A stretch of 64,000 nucleotides of DNA, from contig JACPXC010000025.1 of the NCBI GenBank assembly GCA_016196755.1, forward strand, positions 31,719 through 95,718. Direction: 5' to 3'. Made by a program: the position numbers and the translations under genes. The notes beneath the pieces were generated by a model that was not told where the DNA came from, did no database searches, and saw only the letters and a program-made list of their open reading frames with translations. The DNA comes from Elusimicrobiota bacterium (GTDB taxonomy: Bacteria > Elusimicrobiota > Elusimicrobia > UBA1565). Of this stretch, positions 52,027 to 60,709 are shown piece after piece (position 1 is the first letter of the stretch; each line of letters starts with the position of its first letter).

Positions 52027-53025
52027 GTGGGCTTGTCCTCTAGAACATCCCCACGCGTCCCGGCGCCCATCGCCTGCGCGGCCTGGCTGTCCGGCTGCGC
52101 CGGGCCGCAGTCGGCGCTCGACCCGGCCGGGCGGGGCGCCGAGCGGCTCGCCGAGCTCTTCTGGTGGATGGCCGGCGGGGCGGCGGTCGTCTGGCTGGCC
52201 GTCGCCGCGCTCGCCGTCTACGCCGTCCGCGGCGGCGCGCGCAGGGCGGGAGGGGGGGCGCAGAGAGCGCTGATCGTTTGGGGCGGGGCCGTCGTTCCGA
52301 CGCTGGTCCTGGGCGCGCTCTTGGCCTACGGCTTGTCGATCCTGCCCGGGCTGCTCGCCTCCGCGCCGCCGGGCGCCTTGAGGATCTCGGTCACCGGAGA
52401 GCAATGGTGGTGGCGCGTGCGCTACGAGTCGCCGGGAGAGGCCGTCGAGCTGGCCAACGAGATCCGCCTGCCGGCGGGGGAACCCGTCGAGTTCACGCTG
52501 CGCAGCGCCGACGTGCTCCACTCGTTCTGGATACCCTCCCTGGGCGGGAAGATGGACATGTTCCCCGGCCGGGAGACCCGCCTCCTCCTCGAGCCGACCC
52601 GCCCGGGCCGCCTGCGCGGCGTCTGCGCGGAGTACTGCGGGGAGTCGCACGCGCTGATGGCCTTCGACGTGGTCGTGCTCGAGAAGCCCGAGTTCGCCCG
52701 CTGGCTCGCCGCTCAGCGCCGGCCGGCGGCGGTCCCGGCCGGGGGGGCGGCCGCCCGCGGCGGCGAGCTCTTTGGCGCCAACGGCTGCGCGGCCTGCCAT
52801 ACCGTCCGCGGCACGGGCGCCGACGGCGTCGTCGGGCCCGACCTCACGCACGCGGGCGGCCGGCTGAGCATCGCGGCGGGGACGCTGCCCCCCGGCCGGG
52901 CCGGGTTCGGGCGCTGGCTCGCCAAGACGCACGAGGTCAAGCCGGGCGCGCTCATGCCGCATTTCGGGATGCTGCCGCCGGAGGATCTGACGGCTCTGGC
53001 GGCCTACCTGGAGGCCTTGAGATGA
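52027..53025 (+). CDS. coxB: Cytochrome c oxidase subunit II with fused cytochrome c (caa3 type)
   Basis: 332 residues: an N-terminal lipobox (WLSGC, C24), two membrane helices, then a CuA cupredoxin domain with H165, C200, C204, H208 and M211 (VLHSFWIP and CAEYCGESHALM). A C-terminal c-type cytochrome carries CAACH (254-258) and a candidate Met ligand at 310. It passes electrons from cytochrome c to subunit I. The GTG at 52027 is the annotated start. A TTG at 52033 lies 7 nt after TAGCAT and could be the leaderless start. The stop overlaps the next gene (ATGA). Confidence 0.95.
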   Translation: MGLSSRTSPRVPAPIACAAWLSGCAGPQSALDPAGRGAERLAELFWWMAGGAAVVWLAVAALAVYAVRGGARRAGGGAQRALIVWGGAVVPTLVLGALLAYGLSILPGLLASAPPGALRISVTGEQWWWRVRYESPGEAVELANEIRLPAGEPVEFTLRSADVLHSFWIPSLGGKMDMFPGRETRLLLEPTRPGRLRGVCAEYCGESHALMAFDVVVLEKPEFARWLAAQRRPAAVPAGGAAARGGELFGANGCAACHTVRGTGADGVVGPDLTHAGGRLSIAAGTLPPGRAGFGRWLAKTHEVKPGALMPHFGMLPPEDLTALAAYLEALR

Positions 53026-55520
53026 CGACGCCCCTCGAGCGGGACCAGGAGAGCCGGCTCCTCAAGGCCTGGACGCCGCCGAAAGGCTGGCGCTACTGGT
53101 CGGAGGTCAACAACACCGAGGTCGGGGTCTGGTACACGGCGACGGCCTTCCTGTTCTTCCTGTTCGGCGGCGCGCTGGCCCTCTTGATGCGCATCCAGCT
53201 CGCGCGGCCGGGGGGCGATTTCCTCACGGCCGACGCCTATAACCAGGTCTTCACCGTCCACGGTTCGGTGATGATGTTCCTCTTCGCGATCCCCATATTC
53301 GAGGCCGTCGCCGTCATCTTCCTGCCGCAGATGCTGGGCGCGCGCGACCTGCCGTTCCCGAGGCTCTCCGCGTTCGGCTACTGGTGCTATCTGCTCGGCG
53401 GGCTCTTCCTCTGCGGCTCGATCTTCTTCGACGCCGCGCCCAAGGGGGGCTGGTTCATGAACCCGCCGCTGACGTCCGCGTATCAGACCGGGATCGGCGC
53501 GGACATCTGGCTATTGGGCTTCTCGTTCATCGAGATCGCGGCCATCGCCGCGGCCGTCGAGCTGATCGTCGGCGCGCTCAAGTGCCGCGCGCCCGGCATG
53601 CGCATCAACCTGATCCCGCTCTACGCGTGGTACGTGCTGGTCGCGGCCGTCATGGTGCTCTTCGCCTTCCCGCCGCTGATCGCGGGAAGCATGCTGCTCG
53701 AGCTCGAGCGCGCGTTCGGGTGGCCGTTCTTCGACCCCTCGCGCGGCGGGGACCCTCTCTTGTGGCAGCACCTGTTCTGGCTCTTCGGCCATCCCGAGGT
53801 CTACATCATCTTCCTGCCGTCGGTGGCGCTCCTGGCGATGATCGTGCCGACCTTCGCGCGGCGCCCCATCGTCGGCTACAGCTGGATCGTCCTGTCGGCC
53901 GTCGGCACGGGCTTTCTGAGCTTCGGCCTTTGGGTGCATCACATGTTCACGACGGGCCTGCCGGGCGTCTCTCTGGCGCTCTTCTCCGCCGCCTCGGAGG
54001 CCGTGGCGATACCGACCGGCGTGCAGCTCTTCTGCCTCATCGCGACCGCGGCGGCGGGCCGCGTCGCGGGCTCCGTGCCGATGCTCTTCACCGCCGGCGG
54101 CCTTTCCGTCTTCGTCGTCGGAGGCCTGACCGGCGTGATGCTCGCGCTGGCGCCGTTCGACTTTCAGGCCCACGACACCTTCTTCGTGGTCGGGCACCTC
54201 CATTACGTCCTCATCGGCGGCGCGCTGTTCCCGATCCTCGCGGGGCTCTATTATTACTACCCGCTCGTCGCCGGGAAGAAGCTCTCGGAGCGGCTCGGCA
54301 CGCTGGCGTTCTGGCTCATGTTCATCGGCTTCAACGTCGCCTTCCTTCCGATGCACCTCCTGGGCCTGCGCGGCATGCCGCGGCGGGTCTTCACCTATCC
54401 GGCGGGCGCCGGGTTCGACGCGCTCAGCCTTTCTTCGACCATCGGCGCCTTCATCCTCGCGGCCGGCGTCGCGGTGATCGTCTGGGACGTGCTCCGCTCC
54501 AAGCGCGGACAGCCGTATTGCGAGCGCAATCCCTGGGCCGCGGGCACCCTGGAATGGCTCCAGGAGATGCCCTCCAAGCCCTGGGGGGTGCGCTCGATCC
54601 CCGAGATCGACGGCCGCTATCCCCTCTGGGACCAGCCGGACTTCGAGCGCGACGTAGACCGCGGCCGCTTCTATCTGCCCGACGCCGACGAGGAGAAGAG
54701 GGAGTCCTTGGTCACGAGCGTCATCGACGCCAGACCCGTGCAGTGCCTGGAGCTCCCGGGGCCGAGCTTCGTCACTCCCCTGGCCGCCCTGACCATAGGA
54801 GGATTCTTCATCTTCGGGACCTTCGGCCAGTGGGTCCTGGCCCTGCTGAGCGGCGCGGCCGGGATCGGCGTCGTCTGTTGGTGGCTCTGGACGGGCACGT
54901 CCGTCATCTTGTCCCAGCCCGACAAGGACGTCGGTCTTGGCCTGACGCTGCCGCTCTACGTCTCGGGGCCGTCCTCCGTGGGGTGGTGGGCGATGCTCAT
55001 CACGATGCTCGCCGACGCGACGGCGTTCCTCTCCCTCGTGTTCGGCTATTTCTTCTATTGGACGGTCCGCGACGACTTCCCGCCGCGCGGGGCGGCGGGC
55101 CCGGGGGCGCTCTGGCCTTGCCTGGCGGCGAGCCTGCTCGCCGGCGCCTGGGGCCTGACGATGCTGGCGCGCCGCTTCAACCGGCTAGGCCGCGCGACCG
55201 GTTTCCACGCCGCCATCGGCGGGGCCGGCGCGCTGGCGCTGGGGGGAGCGGCGGCGCTCCTGGCCGGCCCCTGGTCGACCGGGCTCGAGCCGACGTCCCA
55301 CGTGTATCCCGCCACGGTCTGGATGCTGGCGGCCTGGGCGGCGGCGCACGGCCTGGCGGGCGCGCTCGCCCTGGCATACTGCGCCGCGCGAAGGCTGGCG
55401 GGCCGGTTGACGGCGCGCTGCGACGGCGATCTGGAGAACACCGCGCTCTTCTGGCACTTCGTCGCGGCTACGGCCGTCATCACCGTCGCCGTCATCGCGG
55501 GCTTCCCTCTAGCGGCATGA
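53022..55520 (+). CDS. Cytochrome c oxidase subunits I and III, fused
   Basis: 832 residues. The subunit I part has the low-spin heme His H80 (VHGSVMMF), the CuB ligands H257 with cross-link Y261 (FGHPEVY) and H306/H307 (VHHMFTTG), and the heme His pair in HDTFFVVGHLHYV (H392, H394). After about residue 600 a subunit III-like region follows (LADATAFLSLVFGYFFYW and LENTALFWHFV). Such I-III fusions occur in several bacterial aa3/caa3 oxidases. It pumps protons and reduces O2. Coupled by ATGA overlaps on both sides. Confidence 0.95.
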   Translation: MTTPLERDQESRLLKAWTPPKGWRYWSEVNNTEVGVWYTATAFLFFLFGGALALLMRIQLARPGGDFLTADAYNQVFTVHGSVMMFLFAIPIFEAVAVIFLPQMLGARDLPFPRLSAFGYWCYLLGGLFLCGSIFFDAAPKGGWFMNPPLTSAYQTGIGADIWLLGFSFIEIAAIAAAVELIVGALKCRAPGMRINLIPLYAWYVLVAAVMVLFAFPPLIAGSMLLELERAFGWPFFDPSRGGDPLLWQHLFWLFGHPEVYIIFLPSVALLAMIVPTFARRPIVGYSWIVLSAVGTGFLSFGLWVHHMFTTGLPGVSLALFSAASEAVAIPTGVQLFCLIATAAAGRVAGSVPMLFTAGGLSVFVVGGLTGVMLALAPFDFQAHDTFFVVGHLHYVLIGGALFPILAGLYYYYPLVAGKKLSERLGTLAFWLMFIGFNVAFLPMHLLGLRGMPRRVFTYPAGAGFDALSLSSTIGAFILAAGVAVIVWDVLRSKRGQPYCERNPWAAGTLEWLQEMPSKPWGVRSIPEIDGRYPLWDQPDFERDVDRGRFYLPDADEEKRESLVTSVIDARPVQCLELPGPSFVTPLAALTIGGFFIFGTFGQWVLALLSGAAGIGVVCWWLWTGTSVILSQPDKDVGLGLTLPLYVSGPSSVGWWAMLITMLADATAFLSLVFGYFFYWTVRDDFPPRGAAGPGALWPCLAASLLAGAWGLTMLARRFNRLGRATGFHAAIGGAGALALGGAAALLAGPWSTGLEPTSHVYPATVWMLAAWAAAHGLAGALALAYCAARRLAGRLTARCDGDLENTALFWHFVAATAVITVAVIAGFPLAA

Positions 55521-55897
55521 AGAACGCGGCTCCGGAAGCGGATGAAAGCCTATGGCTCCTGGCCGCCGCGCCGGCGATCTGGGCCGCTCACTTCCTGCTC
55601 TGCTACGTCGCCGCCGCCGTCTGGTGCGCGAAGTTCGCCGGCCCGGCCGGCCCGCTGGCGCCGGCGCGCCGCGCCATCCTCGCGCTGACCGTCTTGGCCC
55701 TGGCCGGCATCGCCGTCATCGGCCGGGGGGGCTGGCGCCGCTGCCGCCTGCCGCCGCCCCCGCTCTCGCGCGAATTCGACACCGACGAGGACCGGCATCG
55801 CTTCCTGGGGTTCGCGACGTTCCTGCTCTCCGTCCTCAGCGCCGTGGCCACGGTCTACGCGGCCGGCGCCGCGGCGTTCATGAGGGACTGCCGATGA
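55517..55897 (+). CDS. Oxidase-associated membrane protein, unknown
   Basis: 126 residues with about three hydrophobic segments, between the oxidase fusion and ctaG with 4-nt overlaps at both ends. Family not recognised. The position suggests a small accessory or assembly subunit. Confidence 0.75.
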   Translation: MKNAAPEADESLWLLAAAPAIWAAHFLLCYVAAAVWCAKFAGPAGPLAPARRAILALTVLALAGIAVIGRGGWRRCRLPPPPLSREFDTDEDRHRFLGFATFLLSVLSAVATVYAAGAAAFMRDCR

Positions 55898-56517
55898 CGC
55901 GCCCCACGCTGGCGGCCGCGGGCGCGCTGACGCTGGCGGGCGCCTGGCTCGGGCCGCTGCCGGAGCTGGCCGGGCGCTCCTTCGCCGCGCACATGGCGAT
56001 GCACATGGGCGTGGTCGCCGTCGCCGCGCCGCTGCTGGCGCTGGCCGTCGCCGGCACGCGTTACGACCCCGTGCGGAAATGGCCGCCGCTCTTTCCGCCG
56101 GTCCCGCTCTCCGCCGTCGAGCTCGTCGTGGTCTGGGCGTGGCATGCGCCGGCCCTGCATCATGCCGCGCGCCACGGCGCCTTGGGCCTGGCGGCCGAGC
56201 AGGGCTCCTTCTTCGCCGCCGGCATGCTGGTCTGGCTCTCCGCCTTGGGCGGCGGCCCGGGGCGCGAGGAACGGGCCGGCGCGGGCATAGCGGCGCTGCT
56301 GCTCACCTCGATGCATATGACGCTCTTGGGCGCGCTGCTGGCCCTGGCGGGGCGTCCTCTCTACGCCCATCACGGCGCGCTCGCCGGGCTATCGGCCCTG
56401 GAGGACCAGCGCCTGGGCGGCGTCGTCATGCTCCTCGTCGGCGGCGTCTCCTATCTCGCCGGAGGGCTTTGGCTGACCTATGGCCTCCTCCGCCGGAGGA
56501 GCGAGGTGCGCGCATGA
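55894..56517 (+). CDS. CtaG-type (caa3) cytochrome oxidase assembly protein
   Basis: 207-residue integral membrane protein with family-like histidines in AAHMAMHMG, WAWHAPALHHAARHG and SMHMTLLGALL. It resembles the Bacillus-type CtaG/DUF1404-like group needed for CuB insertion, not the Cox11 type. ATGA overlaps place it in the oxidase operon. Confidence 0.85.
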   Translation: MTRPTLAAAGALTLAGAWLGPLPELAGRSFAAHMAMHMGVVAVAAPLLALAVAGTRYDPVRKWPPLFPPVPLSAVELVVVWAWHAPALHHAARHGALGLAAEQGSFFAAGMLVWLSALGGGPGREERAGAGIAALLLTSMHMTLLGALLALAGRPLYAHHGALAGLSALEDQRLGGVVMLLVGGVSYLAGGLWLTYGLLRRRSEVRA

Positions 56518-57635
56518 AAGGGCTGCCGGCGCGGGCCGCGGCGCTCATCCTCGCGCTGGGCGTCGGGGGCCTTCTGGCCGCCTCGAGCGGGCTCATGCCC
56601 ATCAAGGCCAGCTCGGGGCACTGGGCGCCCACCGAATGGTTCCTGCGCTTCTCGATGCGCCGCTCCATCTTCACCCACAGCCTCCTCATCAAGGCCCCTG
56701 CCGGCCTCGACGACCCGGCCCTGGCGCTCAAGGGCGCCCGCCATTTCGAGTCCGCCTGCCGCTCCTGCCACGGAGCGCCCGGCCTGCCGCCGTCGCCGGT
56801 CGCGCGCGGCATGCTGCCGCCGCCGCCTGAGCTGAAGGCCCGGGTGGAAGGGCGGCGGCCCCGCGAGCTGTTCTCGGTCGTCAAGCACGGCATAAAGCTC
56901 ACCGGCATGCCCGCCTGGCCCGTGCCCGGCCGCGACGACGAGGTCTGGGCGATGGTGGCCTTTCTGAGGCTCTTGCCCGAGCTCGACGAGGCGGGCTACC
57001 GCCGCCTCGCGCGGCCGGGGGCTTCCCCGCCGCCGTTCCCCGCGCCGGCCGCGCAGGCATGCGCGCGCTGCCACGGCGCCGACGGGTCGGACCTCGGCTC
57101 CGGCGCCTTTCCCAGGCTGGCCGGACAGCCCGCCGAGTACCTCCGCGGCGCGCTGGAGGCCTACCGCGACGGCCGCCGGCACAGCGGCATCATGGAATCG
57201 GCCGCGGCGGGACTGAGCGCGGAGGCCGTGCGAGAGCTCGCCGAGTACTTCTCCGGCCTCCCCGTCGTCCCTGGCGTCCCGCCGAAAGAGCGGGATGCCC
57301 AAGCGATCGAACGGGGGGGGCGGATCGCGCGCCGGGGCATCCCGGCCCGGAAGGTGCCTGTCTGCGCCGCTTGTCACGGCCTCGAGACCAAGCGCTCCAA
57401 GGACGCGTACCCGGCGCTGGCCGGCCAGCCCGCGGCCTACCTGGTCCTGCAGTTGGAGCTGTTCAAGGAAGGCCGCCGCGGCGGCTCCGCCCACGCGCAC
57501 CTCATGGAGCCCGTGGCGGAGAAGCTGACCCCCGGCGAGATGCGCGACGCGGCGCTGTTCTATGAATCCCTCTATTTAAGGAAGCCTGACCCCCCTGACC
57601 CCCAAGGTATTGACACCACCGAGGGTCGGTTATAA
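56514..57635 (+). CDS. Membrane-anchored triheme cytochrome c
   Basis: 373 residues with an N-terminal membrane segment and three c-type heme sites: CRSCH (82-86), CARCH (183-187) and CAACH (284-288), each in a class I cytochrome fold. The last two domains are similar (FPRLAGQPAEYL and YPALAGQPAAYL), suggesting internal duplication. It is a likely electron donor to the caa3 oxidase and the last gene of the operon. The final residues (RKPDPPDPQGIDTTEGRL) are encoded by a CTGACCCCC repeat and by the promoter of the next gene. Confidence 0.92.
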   Translation: MKGLPARAAALILALGVGGLLAASSGLMPIKASSGHWAPTEWFLRFSMRRSIFTHSLLIKAPAGLDDPALALKGARHFESACRSCHGAPGLPPSPVARGMLPPPPELKARVEGRRPRELFSVVKHGIKLTGMPAWPVPGRDDEVWAMVAFLRLLPELDEAGYRRLARPGASPPPFPAPAAQACARCHGADGSDLGSGAFPRLAGQPAEYLRGALEAYRDGRRHSGIMESAAAGLSAEAVRELAEYFSGLPVVPGVPPKERDAQAIERGGRIARRGIPARKVPVCAACHGLETKRSKDAYPALAGQPAAYLVLQLELFKEGRRGGSAHAHLMEPVAEKLTPGEMRDAALFYESLYLRKPDPPDPQGIDTTEGRL

Positions 57636-57661
57636 AATGGAGGGCGTCTTCGTATAGACGC
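57610..57661 (+). promoter_or_regulatory. Promoter and 5' leader hairpin of the M23 peptidase-bactofilin operon
   Basis: TTGACA (57610-57615), an exact 17-bp spacer and TAAAAT (57633-57638) form the best consensus promoter in the window. They lie inside the end of the cytochrome gene. The transcript should start near 57645, where GCGTCT (57644-57649) pairs with AGACGC (57656-57661) as a 5' hairpin ahead of the TTG start at 57677. Confidence 0.7.
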
Positions 57662-57676
57662 AAAGCCGAGACCCCT

Positions 57677-58636
57677 TTGAGACACCTCCTCCGTCTATCG
57701 CGGCTGCTCAGCCGCCACGTGACCATCCTGGTCATCCCCCACGCCGACATCCCCCAGTGGCGAGGCCGTTTTTCGATGGCTTTCCTGATGTTCGGGGCCC
57801 TGCTCTGGACCGGCTTCACGGTCTGGGCGGGGTTCGCGGCCGGCATCCAGGCCGACTACTGGGTCACCAAGGCCGACAACATGGTCATGGGCGCCAAGAT
57901 GTCCTACATGGCCCAGGAGATGGACCGCTCCCGCGAGGTGCTGGAGACGGCGCGCGCCACCGACAAGCAGCTCCGCATCCTGCTCGGCATGCGCTCGCGC
58001 GACGAGATCCTCAAGTCCGAGGAGGGCTTGGGCGGCCCCAGCGCCTCCGACCGCGCGGGGCTCGTCAGCCTCATGACCTCCGGCCGCCTCTCGCAGGGCG
58101 ACGTGCGCCGCACGGTCCAGCGTCTGCGCAGCGAGTCCACGCACCGCCTGGCCAGCTTCCAGGAGATCGCCTGGTACATCACCAACGAGCGCAGCCTCTC
58201 GCAGGCCACGCCGTCGATCTGGCCCACCAGCGGGCACATCACCTCCCCGTACGGCTACCGCTTCTCGCCGTTCGGCGGCGAGACCTCCGGCCTGCACGCC
58301 GGCTCCTTCCACGAAGGCGTCGACATCGCCAACAAGCCCGACACCCCGATCGTGACGACGGCCGACGGGGTGGTGCGCTACGCGGGCTGGTCGAGCGGCT
58401 TCGGCGTCATGGTCTTAGTCGACCACGGCTTCGGCTACTCCACGCTCTACGGGCACACCGCCAAGGTGGCGGTCAAGGTGGGCGAGCGCGTCGCCCGCGG
58501 CCAGCTCATCGCCTGGATGGGGACGACCGGCCGCTCCACCGGCAACCACCTTCACTACGAGGTCTGGCGGCACGGTCGCCCGGCCAACCCGCTCACCTAT
58601 CTCCGGGTCCAGCCCGGCGCGGGACCCGGAGGCTGA
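57677..58636 (+). CDS. M23-family (LytM) peptidoglycan endopeptidase
   Basis: 319 residues: a short cytosolic N-terminus (LLSRHVTILVIPHADIP), one membrane helix (about 35-57), a helical periplasmic region and a LytM domain. The zinc ligands are H212 and D216 (SFHEGVDIA) and the HxH at H291/H293 (GNHLHYEVW). It should cut cross-links in the cell wall. The start is TTG: no ATG lies in frame upstream, and the N-terminal pattern before the helix is family-like. The stop overlaps the bactofilin ATG by one base. Confidence 0.92.
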   Translation: MRHLLRLSRLLSRHVTILVIPHADIPQWRGRFSMAFLMFGALLWTGFTVWAGFAAGIQADYWVTKADNMVMGAKMSYMAQEMDRSREVLETARATDKQLRILLGMRSRDEILKSEEGLGGPSASDRAGLVSLMTSGRLSQGDVRRTVQRLRSESTHRLASFQEIAWYITNERSLSQATPSIWPTSGHITSPYGYRFSPFGGETSGLHAGSFHEGVDIANKPDTPIVTTADGVVRYAGWSSGFGVMVLVDHGFGYSTLYGHTAKVAVKVGERVARGQLIAWMGTTGRSTGNHLHYEVWRHGRPANPLTYLRVQPGAGPGG

Positions 58637-59037
58637 TGGCCATCTTCTCGCGCGGCGACGAGCGCCGCTTCGACGGCGGCGACGTGACGACCGTGATAGG
58701 CTCCGAGGCCTACTTCCAGGGCGCTCTGACGGTCCGCGGCTCCCTGCGGGTCGACGGCGAGGTCGAGGGCAACATCCTCGAGGCGCAGACCGTGATCATC
58801 GGGCCGAAGGGACGGGTGCGCGGCGACATCTGCGCCGAGCACGTCGTCATCGCCGGCTCGGTCAGCGGCGAGGTCGCCGCGTCGTCTCAGCTCGAGCTCA
58901 AGGCCGGCGGCCGCGTGGTCGGCGACATCCGCACTCCCAAGCTCACCATCGACGACGGGGCCGTGTTCGAGGGCCGCTGCGCGATGACCGAGGGGGCGGC
59001 CAAGCATTCCAAGGCCGCCGACCCCGCCCACACCTGA
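58636..59037 (+). CDS. Bactofilin
   Basis: 133 residues dominated by the beta-helical bactofilin repeat (VIGSEAYFQGALTVRGSLRV, EVEGNILEAQTVIIGPKGRV). Bactofilins polymerise on the membrane and position cell-wall enzymes. The overlap (TGATG) with the M23 gene reproduces the known bactofilin-M23 shape-control pairing, so the two probably act together. Confidence 0.95.
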   Translation: MAIFSRGDERRFDGGDVTTVIGSEAYFQGALTVRGSLRVDGEVEGNILEAQTVIIGPKGRVRGDICAEHVVIAGSVSGEVAASSQLELKAGGRVVGDIRTPKLTIDDGAVFEGRCAMTEGAAKHSKAADPAHT

Positions 59038-59047
59038 GGCCCCCCGC

Positions 59048-59749
59048 ATGATGTCCTTCCTGCGCCGCCATAAAGAGACCCTCGTCCTTGCAGTCTTCAT
59101 CATCTTCCTCGTCGGCATCTTCGTCGGCCTCGGCGGCTATTACTTCACCGGCGCCGACACCACGGAGTCGGTGGCGGTGGTCGGCGGCGCCAAGATCCCC
59201 TACATGCGCTACCGCACGCGCCTGAGTCAGACCCTCGACGCCCTGCGCGCCCAGGGCACCGAGGTCTCGGACGCCATGGAGGGCCAGCTCAAGCAGGACC
59301 TGCTGCGCGAGATGATCGTCGACGAGCTGCTGGCCCAGCAGGCCGAGAAGCTCGGCCTCGAGGTCTCCGACGCCGAGGTCGCCAACACGATCCAGCAGAC
59401 CCCGGCCTTCCAGCGCGACGGCCGTTTCGACCAGCAGCTCTACTTCCAGGCCGTGCGCGCCCAGTTCCGGGTCGCCCCCGAGCAGTTCGAGAAGATGCAC
59501 CGCCGCCTCATGCTCGGCGCCAAGCTCAAAAACCAGATGTTCCGGCTGACCAAGGTCCTTCCCGCCGAGATCCGCGAGGAGTACCTGCGCGGCGGCGGCG
59601 CGCTCAAGGACTTCGACGCCAAGAAGGACGCATTCATGCGCGAGCTCCAGCAGCAGCGCACGCTAGACGCCCTCAACTTCTACCTGCGCCAGCTCGCGAC
59701 CTCTGTCGAGATCCGCTCGTTCCTCGAACAGCGCGAGAGCGGCCGCTGA
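59048..59749 (+). CDS. SurA-N/PpiD-like periplasmic chaperone without PPIase domain
   Basis: 233 residues: an N-terminal anchor (ETLVLAVFIIFLVGIFVGLG) followed by a helical SurA_N-type chaperone region (VGGAKIPYMRYRTRL, MIVDELLAQQAEKLGLEVSD). The parvulin domain expected next is absent, because the protein ends after another helical stretch. It likely assists folding of exported proteins. It is 10 nt downstream of bactofilin, so probably the same operon. Confidence 0.82.
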   Translation: MMSFLRRHKETLVLAVFIIFLVGIFVGLGGYYFTGADTTESVAVVGGAKIPYMRYRTRLSQTLDALRAQGTEVSDAMEGQLKQDLLREMIVDELLAQQAEKLGLEVSDAEVANTIQQTPAFQRDGRFDQQLYFQAVRAQFRVAPEQFEKMHRRLMLGAKLKNQMFRLTKVLPAEIREEYLRGGGALKDFDAKKDAFMRELQQQRTLDALNFYLRQLATSVEIRSFLEQRESGR

Positions 59750-59773
59750 AACCAACGCCCCCCGGAGACCGTC

Positions 59774-60703
59774 ATGGATGACATCCTCGTCGTCGGCTCG
59801 ATCGCGCTCGATTCCGTGAAGACCCCCGAGGGGGAGAGCGTCGACGCCCTGGGCGGCTCGGCCGTCTACTTCTCGCTCTCGGCCCGCAACTTCACGCCGG
59901 TCAGCTTGGTCGGGGTCGTCGGGGCCGACTTCCCCGAGGCGCACCGCAAGATGCTGACCGGGCGCGGGGTCGACATCTCGGGCCTTAAGACCGCCGCGGG
60001 CAAGACCTTCCGGTGGGTCGGCAAGTTCGGCAAGGACCTCGACAAGGCCAAGACCCTCGACACCCAGCTCAACGTCTTCGAGACCTTCAAGCCCGAGCTC
60101 GGCGCGGCGCACCGCAAGGCCTCGGTGCTCTTCCTGGCCAACATCGACCCCGACCTGCAGTGGGAGGTCTTGGCCCAGATGCAGAAGCCCCGGGTCGTGG
60201 CCTGCGACACGATGAACTTCTGGATCGGACTCAAGCTGCCGGCTCTCAAGGAGCTCCTGTCCCGGGTCGACGTCCTCTTCGTCAACGAGGAGGAGGCCCA
60301 GAAGCTGGCCCATACCACCAACAACGTCCGCGCCGCGCACGCGCTGGCCGCGATGGGTCCGCGCGTGGTCGTCCTCAAGAAGGGCGAGCACGGCACCCTG
60401 CTCTGCGCGGGCGGGAAGGTCTTTCCGTTCCCGGCCTTCCCGGTCAAGACGGTCAAGGACCCGACCGGCGCCGGCGACACCTTCGCCGGCGGCTTCATGG
60501 GCTCGCTGGCGGCCTCGGGGGCCGACGTCAAGGACCTCGGCGCCCTCAAGCGCGCGGTGGCCTTCGGCTCGGTCATGGCGTCGTTTAACGTCTCCGAGTT
60601 CTCGACCCGGCGCATGGAGACCCTCTCCAGGGCCGAGGTCGACGAGCGCTTCGCCGAATACCGGGAGCTCCTCGCGCTGCCCGACGCCGCCGTTCCGGCC
60701 TAG
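59774..60703 (+). CDS. PfkB-family carbohydrate/nucleoside kinase
   Basis: 309 residues with the N-terminal ILVVGSIALDSV and GGSAVYFSLSARN, and the C-terminal PfkB signature DPTGAGDTFAGGFMGSLA (catalytic Asp in GAGD). It belongs to the ribokinase superfamily. The sugar or nucleoside substrate cannot be told. Confidence 0.9.
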   Translation: MDDILVVGSIALDSVKTPEGESVDALGGSAVYFSLSARNFTPVSLVGVVGADFPEAHRKMLTGRGVDISGLKTAAGKTFRWVGKFGKDLDKAKTLDTQLNVFETFKPELGAAHRKASVLFLANIDPDLQWEVLAQMQKPRVVACDTMNFWIGLKLPALKELLSRVDVLFVNEEEAQKLAHTTNNVRAAHALAAMGPRVVVLKKGEHGTLLCAGGKVFPFPAFPVKTVKDPTGAGDTFAGGFMGSLAASGADVKDLGALKRAVAFGSVMASFNVSEFSTRRMETLSRAEVDERFAEYRELLALPDAAVPA

Positions 60704-60709
60704 CCCGCG

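Noticed and set aside
57638..57658. Six-codon upstream frame MEGVFV before the M23 gene
   Set aside because: The ATG overlaps the -10 box and would lie before the expected transcript start.
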